DNA of 64,000 bases from Chitinophagales bacterium (GTDB lineage Bacteria; Bacteroidota; Bacteroidia; Chitinophagales; Saprospiraceae). The stretch spans positions 124,001 to 188,000 of the forward strand of contig JAKSDI010000100.1 of assembly GCA_022360175.1 (NCBI GenBank), given 5' to 3'. Numbering within the stretch: the first letter of the stretch is position 1; the number at the start of each line of letters is the position of its first letter. Shown piece after piece: positions 1 through 6,907 of this stretch. The notes below the pieces were generated by a model. That model had not been told where the DNA came from, did not search any database, and saw only the letters and a program-made list of their open reading frames with translations. Both the position numbers and the translations under genes were made by a program.

Positions 1-195
1 AAGCAAGATACAGATTTTGCAGAATACCGCATCACTAATGCTAATGGCGAGCTAGTTTACATCACTCGTGACAATAATGTATTGGATAAAGAACAGGCAA
101 GTTTCAATGTCAAAATGTTTTCTGCTGGCCAGTATTTCATGACTGTTCGCACCGAGCGAGGTGCACAAACTGTTCCTTTTGTGGTTCAGCACTAG
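1..195 (+). CDS. C-terminal end of a T9SS-secreted protein (partial)
   Basis: Frame 1 is open from the window edge to a TAG stop and encodes 64 residues. The tail has the alternating beta pattern of a type IX secretion sorting domain: an NANGELVY strand, a FSAGQYFMTV strand and a short basic-hydrophobic end. In that family the domain sends the protein across the outer membrane through the Por/T9SS machinery and is then cleaved off. The upstream PNP-type start of the domain and the functional part lie outside the window, so the substrate or activity cannot be named. A terminator hairpin follows directly. Confidence 0.6.
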   Translation, partial: KQDTDFAEYRITNANGELVYITRDNNVLDKEQASFNVKMFSAGQYFMTVRTERGAQTVPFVVQH

Positions 196-235
196 ACACA
201 TACTGAGGTTGAGAGCCTTAGTAGATTAACTTAAA

Positions 236-281
236 GAAAAGCCATCTTAAATTGTATAATCTGGGATGGCTCTTCTTTTAA
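236..281 (+). terminator. Intrinsic terminator after the T9SS-tail gene
   Basis: AGCCATC (240-246) pairs with GATGGCT (265-271) and is followed by a T-rich run (CTTCTTTT). It lies about 40 bp after the stop of the preceding gene. Confidence 0.65.
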
Positions 282-471
282 TTTCAATAAATAAAGTACT
301 CCGCTAAAGTACTCGTAATCGGGAATTTATCTTTTTTACCGATAGGAAGGCTACCTTATTGCTAAATTGGCCCCAAACTATATTCTTTTTATCGAAAAAG
401 TATTGTGGTTTGCAACGAACTACTGATCTTGCAGTCGTTTTAGATAATTGATCACCCGATTGTTAAGAACC

Positions 472-2910
472 ATGAAAAAAGCTATTATCACTCTATGCCT
501 GTTTACGGGCTTATTTATTACCTCCAACGCACAAACCAATGAAATCATAGGCCAACTTCAGGACGATACAGGAGAAGCAGTCCTTTTTGCTAACCTGGTC
601 CTTTACAATACAGCTGATAGCAGTATTGCAAAAGTGGAAGCAAGTGATGAAACTGGTACATTTCGCTTCAAAGCAATACCTGCTGGTAGTTATGACTTAA
701 AAGCGACCTATGTAGGTTTTGAGGATTTATGGAAGCGAGGGCTTTCGCTAAAAGAAGGAGAGCAAATTAATCTGGGAGCATTACAATTTGGAGCTTCTGT
801 GATTGAGTTAAAAGGAGCAACTGTCACTGCTTCTCGTGTAATGGTAGAAGTAAAAGCAGACCGCACTGTCTTTAATGTAGAAGGAACGATCAATAGTGCA
901 GGCTCCGATGCCATGGAATTAATGCGTAAAGCCCCTGGTCTGACCGTCGATAACAATGATAATATTACAATGCTAGGCCGCTCTGGCGTGCTGGTATATG
1001 TAGATGGCAAACGACTCCCTCTTGGAGGACAAGACTTAAGCAACTACCTTAAAAATATTCCTGCCGAGCAGATTGATCGCATTGACATTATCACCAGCCC
1101 TGGGGCACGTTATGAAGCTGAAGGAAATGCTGGTATCATTGACATCAGATTGAAGAAAGATAAAAATCTGGGAGCTAATGGTAGCCTCAATGGTACATAC
1201 AGCCAAGGACGCTTTGCCCGCTACAATGGCACGGCTAGTGGTAACTACCGAAATAAGTTCATGAATGTATTTGGTAGCCTGGGTGGTGCTCAAGGTAGAG
1301 TCTATAATAATATGGTCTTCCTAAGCTATCAAAATGGCCTGGAAATGGACGAAATCAATCAAAGTCGCAACGAATGGTCTAACTACAACTATCGATTGGG
1401 TACTGATTTCTTCATTGGCAAAAAACATACAGCAGGATTTCTGGTAGAAGGCCGTGAAATGAATGGCGAGCAAAACGGTTTTAACCGTATAGAACTATCC
1501 CAACAGGCTATAGTAGGTGATATTGATAGTATTCTTGTAGCAACTACTCATGCAGATGACAACCGCATGCATAACACCTACAATCTAAACTATCGCTTTG
1601 ACAATGCGAAAGGACGCACTATTAATGTAGACCTTGATTATGGTAGTTTCCGCAATACTAGCGAACGCTATCAGCCAAACTTATACTACGATGCAAATGA
1701 AGAGGTCGTACTTACAGAAGTAATTAATAGCTTCGATACGCCTTCTGATATAGATATTTATACTTTTAAGGTAGATTATCAGGAAAATGTCCTGGGAGGA
1801 CGCCTTGGATTGGGTAGTAAACTGAGCCGAGTAAATTCTGATAATACCTTCCTTTTCTTTGACGAAGTAAATGAAGTTCCAGTACAAAATAATGCTCGTT
1901 CTAATCGTTTCGAATACGAGGAAAATGTATACGCTGGTTATATCGATTATTCTCGTAAAATTGGTGAAAAGTGGAGCATTAGTGCCGGTTTGAGAGCGGA
2001 GCAAACAGATGCGATGGGCAACTTACAGGCTTTTGTAGATACATTGCAAGAACCACCTGTTATCCAGGAATATCTAAGCTGGTTTCCTAGCGCTGGAGTT
2101 ACCTGGCAGGTCACGCCTAAAAATACCTTATCTCTAAATTATGGCCGTCGTATCAATCGCCCTGATTATAATGTACTAAACCCATTTAATAATCAGTTGA
2201 GCCAATTGTCTTATGAGAAAGGAAATCCTTTCCTACGCCCTGAAATTGTCAACAATATAGAGCTAGGATATACAATTGCTTATCGTTACAATATCAAACT
2301 TGCCTATAGCAAAACACTGGATCAAATCACTCGCCTTATTGCTCCTGATGCAAATGATGACCGTGCAGGCTTCATTACCTGGGAAAACCTGGCAGAGCAA
2401 ACAATTTATAGCGTCAATGTAAGTGCTCCTGTACAAATCATGGAAGGCTGGGATGCTTATTTTAATGCCAGTGCTTCTCACCTCAACAACCAGGCAGAAT
2501 ATGAAGATGGCGGAGTTGTTGATGTTCAGGCGTTCACCTATAGCATCTACTCTCAGCATACATTCCCTCTGCCTTTAGGGCTGAAAGGAGAAGTATCTGG
2601 TTACTATAGTGGCCCGGGTATATGGGGTGGTGTTTTCAAATATGAATCTAACTGGAGCCTTAATCTCGGCTTGCAACGTAAATTTCTTAAGGATCAGTTG
2701 AATGTACGTCTAAGTGCCAATGACCTTTTCTATCAGACTGGCTGGGACGGCAAATCTGCATTCAACGGCCTGGAATCTTATGGCAGTGGCCGCTGGGATA
2801 GTCGTCGCGTAACCATAAGCATGGGCTACCGCTTCGGTAATCAAAACGTAAAGTCCAGAAAACGTAAAACTGGCCTGGAAGACGAAGCTGGTCGACTGGG
2901 AGGCGAATAA
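472..2910 (+). CDS. TonB-dependent-receptor-like outer membrane barrel protein
   Basis: Start chosen at ATG 472, giving 812 aa, because it begins a clean signal peptide (MKKAIITLCLF... ending SNAQ); a TTG start eight codons upstream is less likely. After the signal comes a carboxypeptidase-regulatory-like beta-sandwich (about residues 22-100, GEAVLFANLVLY to AGSYDLKATYVGF), then a plug-like segment (about 115-215, with VYVDGKRLP and IDIITSPGARYEAEG), then a long aromatic-rich barrel with repeated Y-x-N strands. This is the architecture of the outer-membrane beta-barrel family (OMP_b-brl_3) common in Bacteroidota. The ligand is unknown and no SusD partner lies beside it. It is a single-gene unit followed by a strong hairpin. 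Confidence 0.85.
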   Translation: MKKAIITLCLFTGLFITSNAQTNEIIGQLQDDTGEAVLFANLVLYNTADSSIAKVEASDETGTFRFKAIPAGSYDLKATYVGFEDLWKRGLSLKEGEQINLGALQFGASVIELKGATVTASRVMVEVKADRTVFNVEGTINSAGSDAMELMRKAPGLTVDNNDNITMLGRSGVLVYVDGKRLPLGGQDLSNYLKNIPAEQIDRIDIITSPGARYEAEGNAGIIDIRLKKDKNLGANGSLNGTYSQGRFARYNGTASGNYRNKFMNVFGSLGGAQGRVYNNMVFLSYQNGLEMDEINQSRNEWSNYNYRLGTDFFIGKKHTAGFLVEGREMNGEQNGFNRIELSQQAIVGDIDSILVATTHADDNRMHNTYNLNYRFDNAKGRTINVDLDYGSFRNTSERYQPNLYYDANEEVVLTEVINSFDTPSDIDIYTFKVDYQENVLGGRLGLGSKLSRVNSDNTFLFFDEVNEVPVQNNARSNRFEYEENVYAGYIDYSRKIGEKWSISAGLRAEQTDAMGNLQAFVDTLQEPPVIQEYLSWFPSAGVTWQVTPKNTLSLNYGRRINRPDYNVLNPFNNQLSQLSYEKGNPFLRPEIVNNIELGYTIAYRYNIKLAYSKTLDQITRLIAPDANDDRAGFITWENLAEQTIYSVNVSAPVQIMEGWDAYFNASASHLNNQAEYEDGGVVDVQAFTYSIYSQHTFPLPLGLKGEVSGYYSGPGIWGGVFKYESNWSLNLGLQRKFLKDQLNVRLSANDLFYQTGWDGKSAFNGLESYGSGRWDSRRVTISMGYRFGNQNVKSRKRKTGLEDEAGRLGGE

Positions 2911-2920
2911 GCACCCTATC

Positions 2921-2971
2921 TTTCATTGGAACTGTCATTTTGCAAAAACAATAGTGGCAGTTCCAATGAAA
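2921..2971 (+). terminator. Hairpin after the outer-membrane barrel gene
   Basis: TTTCATTGGAACTG (2921-2934) is perfectly complementary to CAGTTCCAATGAAA (2958-2971). It sits 10 bp after the stop codon. There is no clear T-run, so termination is inferred from position and stem strength. Confidence 0.55.
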
Positions 2972-3136
2972 ATTGGATAATAAATTCAAGTGGAAACTCA
3001 AGATTAAAAGTCCAGCCTGTCTCGCTTGTCCAGAGTGGCTTTAAAAGCTCTAAAGAATGTAAATGCCTTTATGCCAATAGCTATTGGTGTGCAATTTTTC
3101 TCCTATCTTTATTTAAATAGTATAGAGCATACCACA

Positions 3137-3155
3137 TCGCGGAAATATTCCGCGA
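3137..3155. repeat. Short perfect palindrome in an intergenic region
   Basis: TCGCGGAA and TTCCGCGA flank a 3-bp loop, followed by TTATTTTT a few bases on. It may be a second terminator or a protein site. Apart from this, the preceding hairpin and the pyrimidine-rich repeats after it, the 405-bp gap holds nothing I recognise. Confidence 0.35.
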
Positions 3156-3231
3156 CGAACCTTATTTTTAGAATTCTGTCTCCATAAGATATAATGATTT
3201 CACTTACCATTATACTCCTCACCTACTATAA

Positions 3232-3320
3232 GCTCTAAACCACAACGCCCTAAACCCTTTAAACCCTAAACCTCTATACCTATGCCTTTATACCTTTTAC
3301 ACCTCTAAACCTCCTCTACA
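3232..3320. repeat. Degenerate CTAAACC-type low-complexity tract
   Basis: About 90 bp of pyrimidine/A-rich sequence built from variants of CTCTAAACC, CCTAAACCC, CTATACC and TTATACC. It overlaps the last codons of the DinB-like gene on the minus strand. No function is evident. Confidence 0.5.
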
Positions 3321-3762
3321 CCTTCTTTTTCATGCTCATCGCATACCCAAGATGCAAGCCTTCGTGTACATTATTAAATGCAATCGCTTCTTCCAGCGTA
3401 TTTAATGTAACTCCATAGCTAGTAGGATAAACTCTAAAGGTTTCAAATATTCCAGCTTTATAATCATCTTCAAACTGATCTAGCGGATCAAAAGTGAGTG
3501 CTTTTAGTTGTTCAATTTCTTCCGCAGAATAAAGTTGCTCTGGCTTAGTGCCTTTACGAAAGGCAGCAATCCATTTATTGTCCACTTTAGTTGGCAGTCC
3601 GGCAAGGCCATAAGTAAGTAACTGTTGAGTAACAATATTGTGAGCAAAGTTCCATATTAGATTATTATTAAATCCTTCGGGAATGAGGTTAAGCTGTTCT
3701 GTAGAAAGCCCATCTATTAGTCTTAGAAAGTTACTTCGTGTTTGTCTGGTGATATCTAGCAT
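3316..3762 (-). CDS. DinB-like four-helix-bundle protein
   Basis: 148 aa, predicted soluble and alpha-helical. Features of the DinB/YfiT superfamily are visible: an N-terminal helix (RSNFLRLIDGLS), a histidine in WNFAHNIV around residue 41, and the C-terminal NNVHEGLHLGY motif around residues 130-140. The three histidines form a metal-binding triad in family members. These enzymes are often thiol- or metal-dependent transferases or hydrolases, but the substrate cannot be deduced. It is divergent from the metallophosphoesterase gene, with about 80 bp between the starts. Confidence 0.75.
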   Translation of the reverse strand: MLDITRQTRSNFLRLIDGLSTEQLNLIPEGFNNNLIWNFAHNIVTQQLLTYGLAGLPTKVDNKWIAAFRKGTKPEQLYSAEEIEQLKALTFDPLDQFEDDYKAGIFETFRVYPTSYGVTLNTLEEAIAFNNVHEGLHLGYAMSMKKKV

Positions 3763-3842
3763 ATATCTATTTTTTAATTAATATTTAGCTTTAAATCGGC
3801 TGAAAGGTAGTAAAATTTGTTACTACAGGAAAAAAGCAAGTA

Positions 3843-4505
3843 ATGTCTCAATACGCTATTTCTGATATTCACGGTTGCATAGCAACCTTTAAGGCGCTAC
3901 TCGACAAAATCAAATTCTCTAAGGAAGATGAATTATACCTATTAGGTGATTATATAGATCGAGGCCCAGACAGTAAAGGAGTAATTGATTATATCTGGGA
4001 TTTACAGAAGTCAGGCTATCAGGTACACTGCTTACGTGGTAACCATGAAAGCATGTTGTTACAAGAGGTTATTAATCCTATCCACTATTATAGAGGCGAA
4101 CCTGCTTTATTGAGGAGTTTTGGCATTACCAATAGCATATTTATCCCCAACCAATATATTAAGTGGATGAATGAGTTGCACTACTATATGGAAGTAGGCA
4201 ATTATATTTTAGTCCATGCGGGTCTTAATTTTGATGTTCCCAATCCTCTAGAAGCTTACGATGATATGATCTGGATACGCAATTTCCACACCAATATCAA
4301 CAAAGATTGGCTGAATGGCAGAATTATCATACATGGCCATACGCCTCAACGATTTCCTTTCCTTAAGAGAGGCCATCAACAAATGAAAGAAGTTGGTGCC
4401 ATTAATATTGACGGAGGTTGTGTATTTAACACTCCAGGCCTTGGCCAGCTTTGTGCATTTGAACTCAACAGTCAAGAACTAGTCATTCAGAAAAATGTGG
4501 AATAA
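3843..4505 (+). CDS. PrpA-type metallophosphoesterase (serine/threonine phosphatase-like)
   Basis: 220 aa with the calcineurin-like metal-binding motifs in order: SDIHG (residues 7-11), GDYIDRG (about 35-41), RGNHES (about 66-71), a VHAG motif in the middle and HGHTPQ near residue 167. This matches bacterial bis(5'-nucleosyl)-tetraphosphatase or PrpA/PrpB-like phosphatases of the same length. Likely a cytoplasmic, Mn-dependent phosphatase. The true substrate (phosphoprotein or dinucleotide) cannot be told from sequence. Single-gene unit. Confidence 0.85.
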   Translation: MSQYAISDIHGCIATFKALLDKIKFSKEDELYLLGDYIDRGPDSKGVIDYIWDLQKSGYQVHCLRGNHESMLLQEVINPIHYYRGEPALLRSFGITNSIFIPNQYIKWMNELHYYMEVGNYILVHAGLNFDVPNPLEAYDDMIWIRNFHTNINKDWLNGRIIIHGHTPQRFPFLKRGHQQMKEVGAINIDGGCVFNTPGLGQLCAFELNSQELVIQKNVE

Positions 4506-4679
4506 AAAGTTCGCATAATTTGTGTAATGACTTGGTCAGGCGTAGCCCGCTTCGTGAAAAGGTTTGTGGATCTCAAATAAATTACCTGACAACTGAAATT
4601 TGGAAGCTAAGCTTTACTCCAATATGCTTTTTTCTGTCCACCAATTCCTCGAATCCTGCGAATAGAAAAGTTATGGGCT

Positions 4680-5342
4680 TTACAAAGCTGCAATACTAGA
4701 AAAATCTTCCATAAAATGCAGGATATTATTGCGGTTTGAAAACTCTGCAGCTTGATGAGTTGTCGTAAGAATGACCGCTGAGCAACCTGCTCGTTCAGCC
4801 GCTTCTGCACCTGTAGGACTATCTTCAAAAATGAGGCACTCCTGTAAAGGTACACTCAATGCCTCAGCTGCCAATTCAAATACCTGAGGATCTGGTTTGC
4901 CGCGGCTCACATCACCAGCATGCCTGATAGCACCAAAGTAGCGACGCAAATCCAGCTCGTCCAATACAAAATCTACATTTTCAACAGGTGCTGCCGTTCC
5001 TACCGCCATCGGAATTTCTGACTGATGCAATTCTTCCAAAAAATCTTCAAGGCCAGGAAGCAACGCCAAGCCTTCTTTAAATACAGCTCTATACTCCGCT
5101 TCCTTCTCCCAGGATATTTGTTTGCGTTCTTCTGCCGTAAAGCGATCTCCAAACAAACGCTTCAATATTTCTTCATTAACGCCATGGATACGCTCCAAAA
5201 CCTCTTCAATACTAAGCTCCATGCCCAGTGCAGCTAGCTTTCGCTGCCAAGCCCGATGGTGTGCCATCATATTGTTCACCATCGTACCATCCATGTCAAA
5301 AATGATGCCTTGAAATTGCTTGCCAAATAGTGTGATTGCCAT
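4680..5342 (-). CDS. HAD-superfamily phosphatase, beta-phosphoglucomutase-like
   Basis: 220 aa. Motif I FDMDGT (residues 15-20) holds the nucleophile Asp16 and acid/base Asp18. A helical cap follows (about 22-90), then motif II in GTAAP (about residue 120), a motif III lysine in the SRGKPDP region (about 150) and motif IV FEDSPTG (about 178). The cap class and length fit beta-phosphoglucomutase or sugar-phosphate phosphatases. No sugar operon adjoins it, so the substrate is open. Single-gene unit on the minus strand. Confidence 0.82.
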   Translation of the reverse strand: MAITLFGKQFQGIIFDMDGTMVNNMMAHHRAWQRKLAALGMELSIEEVLERIHGVNEEILKRLFGDRFTAEERKQISWEKEAEYRAVFKEGLALLPGLEDFLEELHQSEIPMAVGTAAPVENVDFVLDELDLRRYFGAIRHAGDVSRGKPDPQVFELAAEALSVPLQECLIFEDSPTGAEAAERAGCSAVILTTTHQAAEFSNRNNILHFMEDFSSIAAL

Positions 5343-5517
5343 ACGTTATGCTTTCTATTTTTGGCATATTCATGATCTAAAGCAAACAATCAAGTTAAAA
5401 AAACAACTTCTTTCAATTATATTTCTCCTAACTCTATCATTTCCAGTCAAATCCGTCAAAGAATATGCTTTCAAAAGCCCCCAAGTTAAGAGAATTTGAC
5501 CTTTTTTTGGAACTCCT

Positions 5518-5549
5518 ATTGTAAATAGCGAGTTAATTCTTTAAATTTG
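5518..5549 (+). promoter_or_regulatory. Bacteroidota-type promoter upstream of the tRNA/GIY-YIG locus
   Basis: ATTG (5518-5521), 20 bp, then TAAATTTG (5542-5549). This matches the TTTG-N19-21-TAnnTTTG pattern of the Bacteroidota primary sigma factor. It lies about 85 bp before the truncated tRNA copy, and could drive it, the GIY-YIG gene and the intact tRNA together. Confidence 0.45.
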
Positions 5550-5634
5550 CAGTCGCTTCTAAAAGAAGAAGCGCTTTGATGACGATAAAATGTAGTTTGT
5601 AATGCTTTTGTATTCTACATTTATCATTTAACCA

Positions 5635-5683
5635 GGTCCTATAGCTCAGCTGGTTACCCCGATAGTTATCGGGGCTGACTCAT
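5635..5683 (+). pseudogene. Truncated tRNA copy (5' part up to the anticodon) interrupted by an 18-bp palindrome
   Basis: Positions 5635-5656 repeat the first 22 nt of the intact tRNA at 6008 exactly. The next six bases of that tRNA (GAGCAC) are replaced by CCCCGATA-GT-TATCGGGG (5657-5674). The match then resumes with CTGACTCAT (5675-5683) and stops at the anticodon. The 3' half is missing, so this is not a functional tRNA. The GIY-YIG reading frame begins 14 bp further on. Confidence 0.75.
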
Positions 5684-5696
5684 CAAAATTTAATGA

Positions 5697-5990
5697 ATGC
5701 CTCATCATGTGTACATTCTTTATAGTGCTCAATTAGATCGGTTTTATATCGGTAATACCGATTTAAGCCCTGATGAACGGTTAATACAACATAATGAGGC
5801 TCATAATCATATGAGCTATACCAGCAAAGGAATTCCTTGGGTATTGTTTCTAGTATTGGAATGTACCTCAAGAGAACAAGCTCGAAAAGTCGAGCTTCAT
5901 ATAAAAAGAATGAAAAGTAAGCAATACATTCGCAATCTGAAAAAATATTCAGAAATGCAGGAAAAGCTTCTAGCAAAGTATAGCTTTTAG
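5697..5990 (+). CDS. GIY-YIG nuclease family protein wedged between tRNA copies
   Basis: 97 aa, the full length for the small UvrC/YhbQ-like GIY-YIG class. The signature is VYILYS (residues 5-10) followed by FYIGNT (17-22). A conserved arginine lies in DERLIQHN and a glutamate in ARKVELHIKRMKS (about residue 70) would be the metal ligand. A basic helix-rich tail follows. It could be a housekeeping nuclease or the gene of a mobile cassette: it begins right after a truncated copy of the tRNA that follows it (6008-6081), and the break lies in the anticodon loop. An ATG at 5693 in another frame is ignored. Confidence 0.8.
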   Translation: MPHHVYILYSAQLDRFYIGNTDLSPDERLIQHNEAHNHMSYTSKGIPWVLFLVLECTSREQARKVELHIKRMKSKQYIRNLKKYSEMQEKLLAKYSF

Positions 5991-6007
5991 TATTGCCAAA
6001 TAGTCAT

Positions 6008-6081
6008 GGTCCTATAGCTCAGCTGGTTAGAGCACCTGACTCATAATCAGGGGGTCCAAGGTTCAAGTCCTTGTGGGACCA
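6008..6081 (+). tRNA. tRNA with CAT anticodon (elongator Met or Ile2)
   Basis: Complete cloverleaf. Acceptor stem GGTCCTA pairs with TGGGACC. The D arm has AGCTCAGCTGGTTAGAGC, the anticodon stem CCTGA/TCAGG holds a CTCATAA loop, and the T arm has GGTTCAAGTCC. No CCA is encoded. The CAT anticodon fits elongator Met or lysidine-modified Ile2; I cannot separate these from sequence alone. Confidence 0.93.
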
Positions 6082-6084
6082 CAA

Positions 6085-6118
6085 AGCTCGATTGCTTTTG
6101 TAATCGGGCTTTTTCTTT
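6085..6118 (+). terminator. Intrinsic terminator after the CAT tRNA
   Basis: AGCTCGATT (6085-6093) pairs with AATCGGGCT (6102-6110), with one G-U pair, and is followed by TTTTTCTTTT. Confidence 0.8.
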
Positions 6119-6210
6119 TCCCCCTCTCCTCCTATTCATCCTCAAAAACAAAAACACCCGAGCATCTTATGACACTCAGGTATTTTCTTTATCTGTAAGC
6201 TAAGTTTTTA

Positions 6211-6594
6211 CTAGCGGTTTGGATCCCAAAGTTCGCCTTCGCCTTGGTAGCCATTTTGTAGCCATACTTTGTCGAATGCGTGGCTTAGGTATTTGCCTCT
6301 TTCAGCTCCTAGAGCAGCAAGAGCTATACCGCCGCCTCTATTTTCAATAATCCAATCTTCGCCTTCTCCCTGGCGACCATTCTGCAGCCATACTTTATCA
6401 TTTGCATGGCTTAGGTATTTGCCTTTTTCGCCTCCTAGAGCTAATATAGAAACGCTTCCATTGTCAGGATTGTGTTGAAGGGCCCATAATTCACCTTCGC
6501 CCTGGTAGCCATTTTGTAACCAGATTTTGTCGAATGCGTGGCTTAAGAATTTACCTTTTTCTGCTCCTAGAGCTTGTAATACTAATTGAATCAT
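6211..6594 (-). CDS. Three-repeat beta-trefoil-like (fascin/lectin-like) protein
   Basis: 127 aa made of three near-identical units of about 42 residues. Each has LGaekGKyLSHAxDKvWLQNG followed by QGEGE and W. Three-fold repeats of this length with buried aromatic residues are typical of beta-trefoil folds such as fascin-like or lectin domains. No signal peptide or membrane segment is seen, so it is probably cytoplasmic. The strong identity between units suggests recent internal duplication or concerted evolution. Binding partner unknown. The last unit ends in WDPNR just before the stop. The 313 bp upstream are A+T-rich with no recognisable feature. Confidence 0.6.
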   Translation of the reverse strand: MIQLVLQALGAEKGKFLSHAFDKIWLQNGYQGEGELWALQHNPDNGSVSILALGGEKGKYLSHANDKVWLQNGRQGEGEDWIIENRGGGIALAALGAERGKYLSHAFDKVWLQNGYQGEGELWDPNR

Positions 6595-6907
6595 GATAAT
6601 TGAGTTTTAGGTTAAAAAATCTATATAATAATATTTTTCCTTGTAGAGCGAGGGTATTTTAATTTATCCTACAATATTTTTCTGGGTTCCTACATCAAAT
6701 ATAATTCTATTTTTGGCTTCACAATAAAAAATAACACTTTTTTATTATTTTTTTATAGCTGTTAATCAATGATAAAGCTTACCAAGCAATCAACTATTGC
6801 CACAAACAAGATCCATCATGAAAATTAATTGGCAGTTTTCGAGTACTTTTTAATACAAAAAACAGATTTTCCAATTTATGCTGTTTATAATGGAGTCGTT
6901 ACTGCTC

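Noticed and set aside
708-1043. Minus-strand 111-codon frame inside the barrel gene
   Set aside because: It lies wholly inside a clearly coding gene on the other strand and has no family features.
5683-5976. Minus-strand 97-codon frame opposite the GIY-YIG gene
   Set aside because: Shadow of the GIY-YIG gene, whose motifs are clear on the plus strand.
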